The translations under genes and the position numbers were made by a program. A stretch of 64,000 nucleotides of DNA from a bacterium (GTDB lineage Bacteria; Chloroflexota; Anaerolineae; Caldilineales; Caldilineaceae), in the NCBI GenBank assembly GCA_016124945.1, contig WGMT01000045.1, forward strand, positions 43,596 to 107,595. Reading direction: 5' to 3'. Below are positions 25,043 through 33,251 of this stretch, one piece after another (the first letter of the stretch is position 1; each line of letters opens with the position of its first letter). Under the pieces are notes generated by a model. The model saw only the letters and a program-made list of their open reading frames with translations. It ran no database searches and had not been told where the DNA came from.

Positions 25043-25522
25043 TTATCTTTCCGATCGAACAAAGACCTCTTCAGGTTCCTCTTCATAACGGCTGGGGCAT
25101 TTGAGCAGAAGTGTGTCGGCCTGGAAGGAACCATCCGCCAGTAGCGTCCCCTCGGCGATGGCTTCGGCTGCACGTAGGAAATTATCTGGGCGAGGACCGA
25201 AGAAGACGACAGGCAGTTCAGCGCCGGTCTCATCGTGGATGGAAAAACGTAGTGTAACCTCTTGTGGATTCCAATCCTCACTATTTGCCACCACTTGCCC
25301 GCTGACACGCACACGCTGCCCAACCATCTTTGCTGCTTCTTGATTGACCTCACTGACGGTCATGTAGTAGGCGGCTGTTGAAAAGGTTGAGTAAACAATC
25401 AGGCCAACGACCACAGCCAGCAGAAGCACACCACCAATCAAAAATTTATAATTTTTTGTCTCGGCCTTGGTGTCTGCCAGGTTGCTGGGGATCACTGAAC
25501 TGGTGTCAACATACTGTGTCAT
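25043..25522 (-). CDS. ccmE: haem chaperone CcmE, CXXXY variant
   Basis: 159 residues from the ATG at 25522 with AAGGAG six bases upstream. One membrane helix (FLIGGVLLLAVVVGLIVY) and the CcmE beta barrel are present (VRVSGQVV, VTLRFSIHDETGAELPVVFFG, ADTLLLKCPSRYEEEP). The haem-binding HXXXY of most CcmE proteins is replaced by Cys142-x-x-x-Tyr146. Cysteine versions are known from archaea and from Desulfovibrio and still bind haem covalently. The protein accepts haem on the outer membrane face and passes it to CcmF. It has its own promoter. CcmA, B and C are not in this window. Confidence 0.93.
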   Translation of the reverse strand: MTQYVDTSSVIPSNLADTKAETKNYKFLIGGVLLLAVVVGLIVYSTFSTAAYYMTVSEVNQEAAKMVGQRVRVSGQVVANSEDWNPQEVTLRFSIHDETGAELPVVFFGPRPDNFLRAAEAIAEGTLLADGSFQADTLLLKCPSRYEEEPEEVFVRSER

Positions 25523-25588
25523 CGAATGCTCCTTTTTTCGCCTGTAAGGGCCCGGCAAAATTGTGATCTAGAATACAAAGTCTTGTTG

Positions 25589-25617
25589 AGTATAAGGTTT
25601 TGCGTAGGTAATGTCAA
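25589..25617 (-). promoter_or_regulatory. consensus promoter for ccmE
   Basis: Minus-strand TTGACA (25612-25617), 17-bp spacer and TATACT (25589-25594), about 67 bp before the ccmE start. This is one of the two strongest promoter matches in the window and is divergent from the nuclease promoter at 25650. Confidence 0.8.
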
Positions 25618-25649
25618 CGTGGATCTGCATCTTACCCTCGCTGACGATC

Positions 25650-25678
25650 TTGGTCGGCTTTTGTCCTTGTGCTATGAT
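25650..25678 (+). promoter_or_regulatory. promoter for secreted nuclease gene
   Basis: TTGGTC, 17-bp spacer and TATGAT preceded by TGC (extended -10). It implies a leader of about 150 nt before the ATG at 25838. The 315-bp space between ccmE and the nuclease holds only these two divergent promoters as far as can be seen. Confidence 0.5.
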
Positions 25679-25837
25679 GATGGCATCACGATTCAACCGT
25701 CACAGGTCAAATGACTAGTTTTGTGCTGACCAACCTGCTAGAATGTCGCAAGGATATGCCCACGCAATCAACATCTTGCCGCGCACACAGTCTCTCCTTG
25801 TACACAGCCCCAACATCACTATCTCAAGCAGAGAATT

Positions 25838-28504
25838 ATGAACCTTATAATTCACCTTCGACCGTTCTACCGTCTGATTAGAGTAATCGTGACGGCACTA
25901 TTTTGTGCGTTTTGGGCAACTGTCGCCCAGGGTGTCTGGCCAATCTATGCCCAGTCTGTGGAGCCGATTGCCGCCATTCAGAGCGAAATGAGCAACGACG
26001 ATGATTCCGCTCGCGCCGGCGAGACGGTCACCGTGCAGGGTGTTGTTACCGCTGTTTATGGCAACCTCTACTTCTTGCAAGATGACGAGGCCGCCTGGAG
26101 CGGCATCTCCATCTACGCGCCAGGACATACCGTCGCCGCCGGCAACGAAGTCCGCGTCACCGGCGTAGTGGCCGAATACTTTGATCTCACACAGATCGAG
26201 CCGGTTTCTACTGAGATCCTTGTGGCCGATGCGCCGGTACCCAGCCCCGCGCCGGTAACTGTGCAAGAAATTAAGCGTGAAGCGTGGGAAGGCGTTCTCG
26301 TTCGTATTGACAACGTAACGGTAAGTGCGGCACCCAATCAATATGGTGAATGGCGTGTTGGCGACGGCACAGCGGATATCATCGTTGATGATCGGGGCGT
26401 CTTCTACGACGCCGTGCCAGGCGAAACAATCACTACCCTCGTCGGCATCGTCGATCATGCATTCGGCAGCTACCGTCTCTTGCCCCGCACTATTGAAGAC
26501 ATCATCACCGAAGAACAACGTACACTACAACCCGACGAACTCACACCAATCTACATCATCCAGGGCAGCGGCATCAGCACGCCGCTGGATGGCGAACGTG
26601 TCAACACCGTCGGCGTCGTCACCGGCGTCGGTGTTGACGGTTTCTTCTTGCAAGATCCTCTCGGCGACGGTAACGCCGCCACCAGCGACGCCATTTTCGT
26701 CTACACCGCCGATGCGCCCACGGTTAGCACAGGTGAGTGTGTCCTCGTGCGCATGGGGTTGGTGATAGAGTTCTACGGCAAAACCGAACTCAGCCGCATC
26801 CAATCGGCTGAAAGCAGTGATCTCTGTGCCGAAGCCGAAATTGCCCCCGTTGAATTGGCCCTTCCCGGCATCGCTGCTGATCAACAGGCGCTCTACGAAG
26901 CGTTGGAGGGGATGCTGGTGGCGCTGCCGCCTGTTGACACCGTGGTGCAGGGCCCGACCAAACGTTTCGCCGATGGCAGCACCGAAATCGGTCTTGTTGC
27001 CGCCGAACTTGCACCCTACCTTCCTGGCGGACGCGTTTTTCAGGGGGAAGAGCAGCATGTTGCCGCGCTCTTCTTTCTAACGGGCCAACTGGGGGCTCTC
27101 CTACCGAGTGTGGCTTGGGGGGATCGTCTCGCCATCTCCGGCGCGGCCATAAACTCAGCCGATCTCGCCCCCGTCTTGGGGATCCTCGATTACAATTTCG
27201 GCAAGTACCAACTGGCGCTCGTGCCTGATCAAACATTGGCTGTCACTGCCATGAAGGCCGTGCGCGACCGCGTCGACGCCGCCGCCGAAGACGAATTCAC
27301 CGTCTGCACCTTCAACCTGCTGCGCATGGGGCGTGGTAGCGCCCAATTCCCCGACGAAGAAATTTACAACGTCCAACTCCGGCACCGCGCCCGCGTCATC
27401 GCCGAGGATCTGCGTGGCTGCACCATCGTCGGCCTGCAAGAGACGGGTACGCCAGAAGATGCCCAGGCCCTGGCCGATGTGCTTGCCGAGGAGTTTGCGC
27501 TCGACTACACCGCCGTTGCCATTCCCGGCCCCAATACGCAGTCCAGCGAATTCCCCTTGACGTTGGGCCTGTTGGCGCGCAGTGATGTCGTCACTGTGGT
27601 GCAGTCGACCACCCTGCAAGCCTGTTCCCCCGTCGATTACGCAGTGATCGATGTAGACGAATTCTGCACAGCCAACACCTATCCTATCTTCAACCGCCCG
27701 CCGCTTGTGGTGGATATGACGGTGAGCGGCCCGTGGGCCGAGCCGTATCCCATCACCGTCATCGGCAACCACTGGAAGAGCAAAGCGGGCGACGAGTCGA
27801 TCAACGTGCTGCGGCGTACTTTGCAGGCGCAGAGTGTAGCCGATTGGATCGCCGCTCGTCTCGAAGACGATCCCCAGGCCAATGTGGTCGTCCTTGGCGA
27901 TCTGAACGACTTCTACGGCAGCGGTCCCGTCGAGAAATTACGGATGGGCGTAACGCCGCCGCTGATTCACACCTACGACGTGCTGCCCGAACTGGAACGC
28001 TATACTTATATCTTCAACGGGGCGAGCCAGGTGCTTGATCATGTGCTGCTGACGCCGTCTATGCGCTCTGCTTTCGCTGGGATCGATCTGCTGCACATCA
28101 ACGCCGACTTCCCAACCCCTGCGCCTGATGCCGAGGAGATTGCCAATCACGTCAGCGATCACGATCCGGTGCAACTCACGCTTCGCCCCGCCGGCGCCGG
28201 CTGGATCGGCGGCAATGTGGGCGTGCCCGGCGTATTGATCTCTCTGCGCAACGATGACGGTGCCGGTGTGGGCGTCACCATTAGCAATGCCCACGGCGAC
28301 TTCCGCTTCTGGGGGCTGCCCCCGGGTCGCTACCGCGTCGACTACAAACCGCAGCGTGGCGTTACTGTTCAATCTCCTGATCAGTTGTTGCGTGTGCGAG
28401 CCGGTGCTGGTCTCTTCCTGCAGCCGGCGGTGCAGATTGAACAAGGTGTCTTCGGTGTTGATGCTGTCCTTTTGGGTGGGGCGATGATGGCAGAGGAAGA
28501 GTAA
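25838..28504 (+). CDS. secreted endonuclease/exonuclease/phosphatase-domain nuclease (ExeM-like)
   Basis: 888 residues with a signal peptide (VIVTALFCAFWATVAQGVWP). Residues 40-480 hold three OB-like repeats of the sort found in extracellular nucleases (VTVQGVVTAVYGNLYFLQDD; VNTVGVVTGVGVDGFFLQDP). The catalytic domain runs from about 485 to 785: CTFNLLRMG, IVGLQETG (metal Glu), VIGNHWKSKAG, VVLGDLNDF (Asp/Asn) and NHVSDHDPV (terminal His). The last 100 residues form a SdrB/carboxypeptidase-regulatory-like barrel (FRFWGLPPGRYRVDY). Such enzymes degrade extracellular DNA for phosphate or nucleobase supply or biofilm release. All catalytic residues appear present. Confidence 0.9.
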   Translation: MNLIIHLRPFYRLIRVIVTALFCAFWATVAQGVWPIYAQSVEPIAAIQSEMSNDDDSARAGETVTVQGVVTAVYGNLYFLQDDEAAWSGISIYAPGHTVAAGNEVRVTGVVAEYFDLTQIEPVSTEILVADAPVPSPAPVTVQEIKREAWEGVLVRIDNVTVSAAPNQYGEWRVGDGTADIIVDDRGVFYDAVPGETITTLVGIVDHAFGSYRLLPRTIEDIITEEQRTLQPDELTPIYIIQGSGISTPLDGERVNTVGVVTGVGVDGFFLQDPLGDGNAATSDAIFVYTADAPTVSTGECVLVRMGLVIEFYGKTELSRIQSAESSDLCAEAEIAPVELALPGIAADQQALYEALEGMLVALPPVDTVVQGPTKRFADGSTEIGLVAAELAPYLPGGRVFQGEEQHVAALFFLTGQLGALLPSVAWGDRLAISGAAINSADLAPVLGILDYNFGKYQLALVPDQTLAVTAMKAVRDRVDAAAEDEFTVCTFNLLRMGRGSAQFPDEEIYNVQLRHRARVIAEDLRGCTIVGLQETGTPEDAQALADVLAEEFALDYTAVAIPGPNTQSSEFPLTLGLLARSDVVTVVQSTTLQACSPVDYAVIDVDEFCTANTYPIFNRPPLVVDMTVSGPWAEPYPITVIGNHWKSKAGDESINVLRRTLQAQSVADWIAARLEDDPQANVVVLGDLNDFYGSGPVEKLRMGVTPPLIHTYDVLPELERYTYIFNGASQVLDHVLLTPSMRSAFAGIDLLHINADFPTPAPDAEEIANHVSDHDPVQLTLRPAGAGWIGGNVGVPGVLISLRNDDGAGVGVTISNAHGDFRFWGLPPGRYRVDYKPQRGVTVQSPDQLLRVRAGAGLFLQPAVQIEQGVFGVDAVLLGGAMMAEEE

Positions 28505-28632
28505 ATCTGTGGATTTCGTTCTTAAGTGGCTTTTTGCGTCTTGCTCTGTGTCTACAAGCGCATTTGGGGGGTAGGGAATGAGGGCGTTGGCAAACGCTGA
28601 TTTTGCGTCACACAGAAAAAGAGGAAAATCTT

Positions 28633-29139
28633 ATGGAAAAAGTCTATTTAACCTGGCCGGATGTTGAAGAGTTGATTAGTAATGTGGTGATGAAGTTACA
28701 ACCGCCCTACGATGCGCTTCTGCTTGTGACCCGCGGCGGTATTGTCCCCGGCGGTATGATTGCCGAAGCACTGCGCATGAAAGACATCCTCACGGCGTCG
28801 GTGCTCTTCCCCCAGGATCCGGGGGTGCGCGCCGAAATGAGCTGGCCGCGCTTCTTGCAATTTCCCGCGGATCCGGTGCTACACGGCAGGAAGATTCTGA
28901 TTGTCGACAACATGTGGGATCGTGGACGCACCATTGTCACCGTCAAGAGCCGTGTGATCAGCGCCGGCGGCTTTGCCCAAACGGCTGTACTGCACTGGAA
29001 GCAGAGCAAGAGCATCTTCCACGATGAACAGCCCGACTACTACGGCGCCATCACCGACGATTGGATCTATTACCCCTGGCAGCGCATCGACGATTCCGGC
29101 GATCTTGTCGCGGCGCGTCCTGTGCCACAGTTGTCTTAG
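28633..29139 (+). CDS. phosphoribosyltransferase family protein
   Basis: 168 residues from the ATG at 28633 (GAGG eight bases upstream). The core shows LLLVTRGGIVPGGMIAEAL (first loop) and the PRPP-binding motif ILIVDNMWDRGRTIVTVK near 95-112; the two consecutive acidic residues usual in this motif are DN here. The length and WIYYPWQ ending resemble bacterial xanthine/guanine-type phosphoribosyltransferases. Probable purine salvage, which would fit beside a secreted nuclease. It stands alone with its own ribosome site. Confidence 0.85.
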   Translation: MEKVYLTWPDVEELISNVVMKLQPPYDALLLVTRGGIVPGGMIAEALRMKDILTASVLFPQDPGVRAEMSWPRFLQFPADPVLHGRKILIVDNMWDRGRTIVTVKSRVISAGGFAQTAVLHWKQSKSIFHDEQPDYYGAITDDWIYYPWQRIDDSGDLVAARPVPQLS

Positions 29140-29155
29140 GCAGATCCAGAGAAAT

Positions 29156-29344
29156 ATTGATCCACGAAGGCACACGAAGATGCACGAAGGCAGAGAAAAA
29201 CCAAAATGATCCACGGATTACACGGATTTTCAGGCTTCAGAGGAGAACCAACTGCTCCTTCTGCAAATCCCTCTAATCTTTGAAATCTGTGGAGCAATTC
29301 TCTTCTCTGCCTTCGTGTTTCTTCGTGTGCCTTCGTGGATCAAT
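29156..29344. repeat. double nested fold-back, 42-bp outer arms
   Basis: Outer arms 29156-29197 and 29303-29344 (42 nt each, two mismatches) are made of CACGAAGGCACACGAAG-type words. An inner imperfect pair, ATCCACGGATTACACGGATT (29209-29228) with a CTCTAATCTTTGAAATCTGTGG segment (29270-29293), nests inside. It fills the gap between the phosphoribosyltransferase and endonuclease III genes. The same two-layer design occurs at 41251-41409. Confidence 0.9.
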
Positions 29345-29373
29345 AAAATTCTGAAATCTCAGGAGATGTCACA

Positions 29374-30027
29374 ATGAGTGATTTGACAACATCAGCGCCC
29401 GCCCACGAGCGGATCGGGCCGATTATTGAGCGGTTGCGGGCAGCCCATCCCGACGCAGAGTGCGCGTTGATCCACACCAACGCCTACCAATTGTTAATGG
29501 CCACGATCCTCTCAGCGCAGTGTACCGACGAACGAGTGAACCAGGTGACACCGATCCTCTTTGCCGCCTACCCCATGCCTGCCGATCTGCTGGCCGCCCC
29601 GCGCGAAGACGTTGAAGCAATCATCCGCCCCACAGGCTTCTTCCGCCAGAAGGCGCGCTTTTTGCAAGAAGCCAGCCATACCCTCGTCCACGAGTTCGGC
29701 GGCGAAGTACCCGCCGAAGTGGACGAACTGTTGCGCCTTGCCGGTGTGGCGCGCAAGACGGCGAATGTTGTCCTCGGCGTCTGGTACAACAAAGCCGAAG
29801 GCGTCGTCGTCGATACCCACGTCAAACGCTTGTCGGGACGGCTGGGGCTCTCCAACGCCACGACCCCTGAAAAGATCGAAGTCGATCTCATGCAAATTGT
29901 CCCCCGCGCGGATTGGATCGACCTTTCACATCTGTTGATCTTCCACGGTCGCCGCGTTTGTGCTGCCCGTAAACCCAATTGTGCACATTGTGTGCTGGTT
30001 GAGCTATGTCCATCTGCACAGGTATGA
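29374..30027 (+). CDS. nth: endonuclease III, base-excision DNA glycosylase/AP lyase
   Basis: 217 residues, ATG preceded by AGGAGATGTCACA. The helix-hairpin-helix LLRLAGVARKTANVVLG carries the catalytic Lys (about 130), the aspartate lies in VVVDTHVKRLSGRLGL, and the 4Fe-4S cluster loop is CAARKPNCAHCVLVELC with the standard C-x6-C-x2-C-x5-C spacing. It removes oxidised pyrimidines and nicks abasic sites. Length and motifs are normal for the family. It is a single gene between two fold-back elements. Confidence 0.97.
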   Translation: MSDLTTSAPAHERIGPIIERLRAAHPDAECALIHTNAYQLLMATILSAQCTDERVNQVTPILFAAYPMPADLLAAPREDVEAIIRPTGFFRQKARFLQEASHTLVHEFGGEVPAEVDELLRLAGVARKTANVVLGVWYNKAEGVVVDTHVKRLSGRLGLSNATTPEKIEVDLMQIVPRADWIDLSHLLIFHGRRVCAARKPNCAHCVLVELCPSAQV

Positions 30028-30030
30028 CAA

Positions 30031-30066
30031 GATGATGGAATGATGCAAACGCACCATCCCATCATC
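30031..30066 (+). terminator. hairpin after endonuclease III
   Basis: GATGATGGAATGATGC (30031-30046) pairs with 30051-30066 with one mismatch over a 4-nt loop, starting a few bases after the nth stop. It shares the GATGATGGGATGATG word with 5887-5931. No long U-tract follows. Confidence 0.65.
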
Positions 30067-30112
30067 GGCCATCCGATCCTCCCAATATCCTATTCTTCTA
30101 CCGGAGCATTCC

Positions 30113-30673
30113 ATGAGTTCACCACCTGCCCCATCGAATTCATCCGTCCCGCCCGTCAAAAAAGGAAGGAAACGAATGGACAGTGCAACCATCATCATGA
30201 TTGTGTTGGCTGTGGCGTTGATGGTGTTCACGTATCAGCGCGACGGCGGCGATGTCTTGTTGGCCGGATTGGAGAGAGGCGGGCGGACGCTGTGGGGCAT
30301 TTTGCCTCTGTTATTGGCTGCGTTCGTGGTGGCCGGGCTAGCGGAATCGCTGATCCCCAAAGAGTTGATTGCGTCGTGGCTGGGTGGAGATTCGGGCTGG
30401 AAGGGGATTTTCATTGCGTCGGGCATCGGCGCAATCACGCCCGGTGGCCCCTTTGTGAGCTATCCACTGGTGGCTGTGCTCTACAAATCCGGCGCAGGGA
30501 TTGGCCCGTTGGTGGCTTTTGTTACGGCGTGGTCACTTTGGGCGCTGTCACGTCTGCCACTGGAAATCGCTTTTGTGGGCACGCGACTCACGTTGATCCG
30601 CCTAGCTTCGACACTGATCTTTCCACCACTCGCCGGCTGGATCGCCATGACCTTTTTTGGGCACAGCGGGTAG
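30113..30673 (+). CDS. predicted permease (PF03773/DUF318-like)
   Basis: 186 residues from the ATG at 30113 (GGAG six bases upstream); a start at 30176 with AAGGA is equally possible and would drop a 21-residue Ser/Pro/Lys-rich leader. About four to five membrane segments are present, including LWGILPLLLAAFVVAGLAE, GAITPGGPFVSYPLVAVLY and a terminal FPPLAGWIAMTFF. The conserved GAITPGGPF segment is typical of half-length members of the permease family that includes metal/arsenical efflux proteins. Full-length members have two such halves, so this is a single-repeat version. Substrate is unknown. Confidence 0.7.
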   Translation: MSSPPAPSNSSVPPVKKGRKRMDSATIIMIVLAVALMVFTYQRDGGDVLLAGLERGGRTLWGILPLLLAAFVVAGLAESLIPKELIASWLGGDSGWKGIFIASGIGAITPGGPFVSYPLVAVLYKSGAGIGPLVAFVTAWSLWALSRLPLEIAFVGTRLTLIRLASTLIFPPLAGWIAMTFFGHSG

Positions 30674-30703
30674 TTGAACGGTGCACATCCCACGCCTTCG
30701 ATC

Positions 30704-30737
30704 AAAAAAAGTCACCCTACATCAGGGTGACTTTTTT
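30704..30737. terminator. bidirectional intrinsic terminator
   Basis: A7-GTCACCCT-ACATC-AGGGTGAC-T6: an 8-bp GC-containing stem extended by A:T pairs, with a T-run in both directions. It lies between two converging genes and serves both. Confidence 0.93.
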
Positions 30738-30781
30738 CTTTCAGCGCACTTCCCAGAAGACTACTCAGCAGATTAGTCGGC

Positions 30782-31231
30782 CTATGCTTTGTCTTCGCGC
30801 ATGGGGCGTAAGCCCAAATAGACTTCGCGGCCACCTAACGTGCGCAGAATTGTATCCGGTGAACGCCACGGCATCAACTGGTTCAGCTCGTTGGGGCTGA
30901 GCGGTGTGTTGTCGTTGGCTAGAAAGATGCGAAAACAGGCTGATGCCAGGGGAAGGTGTTCATTGATGTAATCGGGATCGTTGGCGCAACGGGTGCGCAG
31001 ACATTCCCAGAGTGCATCGGTGCGATGGACTTCGCCGGTTTCAGGATCGACCCAGTCGACGTCCTCGGTGTTGCGGTGATCCATGAAGCGATCTCGACAC
31101 TCGGCACACAGTTGATCGCGGAGATAGAGGCGGAAGTCGCGTCCGCTTTCCTCCCACCAGTTATAGTCAATGTGGAATTTGGTATCAACGGTAGGGCGAA
31201 ACCAGGCAAGCGCCGACCTTGGGTTAGCCAT
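30782..31231 (-). CDS. conserved protein of unknown function, paired with winged-helix-like gene
   Basis: 149 residues, ATG preceded by GGAGTAAGATAG. No signal peptide or membrane segment. It contains ALAWFRPTVDTKFHIDYNWW, a LCAEC pair near 40 and CLRTRC near 78 that could together bind zinc, and an aromatic/acidic middle (EDVDWVDPETGEVHR). The C-terminal half (LSPNELNQLMPWRSPDTILR) has winged-helix-like character. I do not recognise the family. It follows the 530-residue gene by 73 bp on the same strand and probably shares its transcript. Confidence 0.7.
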   Translation of the reverse strand: MANPRSALAWFRPTVDTKFHIDYNWWEESGRDFRLYLRDQLCAECRDRFMDHRNTEDVDWVDPETGEVHRTDALWECLRTRCANDPDYINEHLPLASACFRIFLANDNTPLSPNELNQLMPWRSPDTILRTLGGREVYLGLRPMREDKA

Positions 31232-31304
31232 CTATCTTACTCCTGTCTCTGGGTGTGCGAACCAAAACTTCGCCATCGCATACAAATTCAGAATGAATTC
31301 AAAA

Positions 31305-32897
31305 TCAGGCCAGTGCAAAGTAACCGCTGCCCGTATCCTGGAAGGCTCGATTGCTAATCAACGAATAGAAGACCGGCCCCGGCGGGCACCGATAAAGCAT
31401 GTTAACGGCGCTGTAGACAGTCTTGGCGTGGGCGGTGCCCTGTGGGCTCAGTTTTGTAAGCTCAGGAACCACCATCTCCACAATCGAATCGAGGTCGATA
31501 TTGCGTTTCTCGATCTCTGCTGCAAGCCCATCGATACTCCGTTCGTCTTCTGCAGAGACGACGAGATAGTCGTCGTACTCGCATGAGATCTGGATCTTGT
31601 TCATTTCGAACGTGATCGTACCCGCTTTGGGGCTGGCGGCAGCAAAACGCGACCACTCGCGTTTCATCCGGCGTGGGCGATAGTCGATGACCACCTCATT
31701 GGTTTTGTTGGTGCGTTCCAGCGTGATCTGTGCACCAACGGGAATGGTGTGCTCGTCCATCCACTTGCGCAGGCCCGAAACGTAACGGCCTTCGTGCACC
31801 ACCCAGGCCTGGTAGCGGTTGCCCCACCGTCCGTCAATAATCGTGACGAGTGAGCGTCCTTGCGATCCGGCGGGGAAGAAACTGCGGGTACGACTGCTCA
31901 ACGGTAGCGTGCCATAGCGTCGGTGTGGGTAGATCAATGTGAAACTCGTGCTAGGTACCACAGAGGGCACGTCGCTGCCGACGCCGCTTTCGCCCCACTC
32001 GTCGTCAAGTTCCCACTCTACTTGCAGAAGTTCCACACTAAGTAGCGCCCGGTTATAGCGCGGCGAATGTGGTCGGAGCAGCGGCGGCACCTGATGCGCT
32101 TCTTCCGGTTCGAGACGGCGTAAGAACCAGGCTTGATCTGCACCACTGCCAATTTTGTCGAAACGTTCGTCATTGCCCAATGCGTGATTGAGGCTAATCA
32201 CCTGCATGGGCTGTGATACTTCTTCGGATAGATCAAGTTCGGCCAGGATGTCGTTGGGTAGCAGTGGGCGTCCTTGCATCTCGATCATTGCTTCGGCGAT
32301 GTTCAGGTGCCCGACATGGAGCTCTGCCAGTTGATCGGTGAGCAGCCAGTAATCGTCGACCTGCACAAATTCTTCAGCGCGTTCCCCTTCTTCCATCGCG
32401 TAGAGGATGCTCTCTACGATCTCTTCTTGGTAAAGATCGTAGATCTCATTGGCCGAAAGCAGGGCGCTTTCTTCGCTGATGCCTTGCCCATTTGGCTGAT
32501 TGAGGCGATGCGGCGTCTGTAGACTTGACGCAAACTCGCGGGGCTTGGGTTCGTGAGCAAACTGCACAGACACGACATCGAAATTACCATGCTCTGGGTT
32601 CAATCCCGCTCGCTTTTCCACAATTTCGCCAACAGCAAAGTCCATAGCGGGGAAAACCAATGTCTGCCCAACTTCATAGCGCTCGCTGGGCTGGTAAATC
32701 TTCCCTTTGGAAAGCTCAGATTCCATACGGCTGGTTTCCCGCCGCTGGTACTCCTGAATAATGCGCAGAGCAAGCTGCTGGGTGGTAAGTGGGGTGGTGG
32801 CATCGAGGATGAGATCGTGAAAATAGTCAAGATCTTCTTCGCCGATTTCGAATTGATCGCGCCAGAAAGCAGCCGTCTGAGTTTTTCGTTGCAGCAC
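31305..32897 (-). CDS. unknown protein with HARE-HTH/winged-helix-like segments
   Basis: 530 residues from a GTG at 32897 with GGAGG six bases before. No signal or membrane segment. Three regions look like winged helices: LDYFHDLILDATTPLTTQQLALR (about 21-43); NIAEAMIEMQGRPLLPNDIL through HALGNDERFDKIG and AWFLRR (about 200-270), close to the HARE-HTH pattern of RNA polymerase delta; and TVYSAVNMLYRCPPGPVFYS with a GYFAL end. A middle beta-rich region (TFTLIYPHRRYGTLPL; WGNRYQAWVVHEGRYVSGL) is unassigned. I cannot name a family. It is likely a DNA- or RNA-polymerase-associated regulator, by inference only. Confidence 0.65.
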   Translation of the reverse strand: MLQRKTQTAAFWRDQFEIGEEDLDYFHDLILDATTPLTTQQLALRIIQEYQRRETSRMESELSKGKIYQPSERYEVGQTLVFPAMDFAVGEIVEKRAGLNPEHGNFDVVSVQFAHEPKPREFASSLQTPHRLNQPNGQGISEESALLSANEIYDLYQEEIVESILYAMEEGERAEEFVQVDDYWLLTDQLAELHVGHLNIAEAMIEMQGRPLLPNDILAELDLSEEVSQPMQVISLNHALGNDERFDKIGSGADQAWFLRRLEPEEAHQVPPLLRPHSPRYNRALLSVELLQVEWELDDEWGESGVGSDVPSVVPSTSFTLIYPHRRYGTLPLSSRTRSFFPAGSQGRSLVTIIDGRWGNRYQAWVVHEGRYVSGLRKWMDEHTIPVGAQITLERTNKTNEVVIDYRPRRMKREWSRFAAASPKAGTITFEMNKIQISCEYDDYLVVSAEDERSIDGLAAEIEKRNIDLDSIVEMVVPELTKLSPQGTAHAKTVYSAVNMLYRCPPGPVFYSLISNRAFQDTGSGYFALA

Positions 32898-32994
32898 GCT
32901 TTCCTCCTCATGGGTGTTCAGCCAGTAAGTTGAGATTCGGCTGGATTATAAATGAAACAGAGCTTCTCTGCCTCGTGAAATTGCACAGCATATG

Positions 32995-33023
32995 ATTATA
33001 ACAGTCGCTAGAGAGAAATTCAA
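32995..33023 (-). promoter_or_regulatory. promoter for the winged-helix-like operon
   Basis: Minus-strand TTGAAT (33018-33023), 17-bp spacer and perfect TATAAT (32995-33000). The leader to the GTG start would be about 90 nt. Confidence 0.7.
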
Positions 33024-33109
33024 AACAAACCAGTACGCACCGTATTTCAAACGTACCGGCCTACGCAAAACAGGACAATGTTTGTGAAGGGGCGTATATA
33101 CCGGAGCGG

Positions 33110-33138
33110 TTGAACTTCTACGCCACATAGGATAGGAT
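33110..33138 (+). promoter_or_regulatory. candidate promoter for the glgC pair
   Basis: TTGAAC, 17-bp spacer and TAGGAT, about 115 bp before the glgC start. The -10 box is a moderate match, so this is tentative. Confidence 0.4.
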
Positions 33139-33251
33139 AGGTGCAGCAGTAAGCGCCCCGCTACTCTTCGTTACCCAAAGACGGTTTGACCCAACGATCT
33201 AGAACCTACGTGCTGGAACCTACGTAGTTCCGACCAGGAAAGAGATGCCTG

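Larger units (their letters stand above)
32898..33251. other. 354-bp divergent intergenic region
   Basis: No gene. It contains the strong minus-strand promoter at 32995-33023, a second minus-strand TATAAT at 32946-32951, and the weaker plus-strand glgC promoter at 33110-33138. No notable repeats. Confidence 0.6.
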
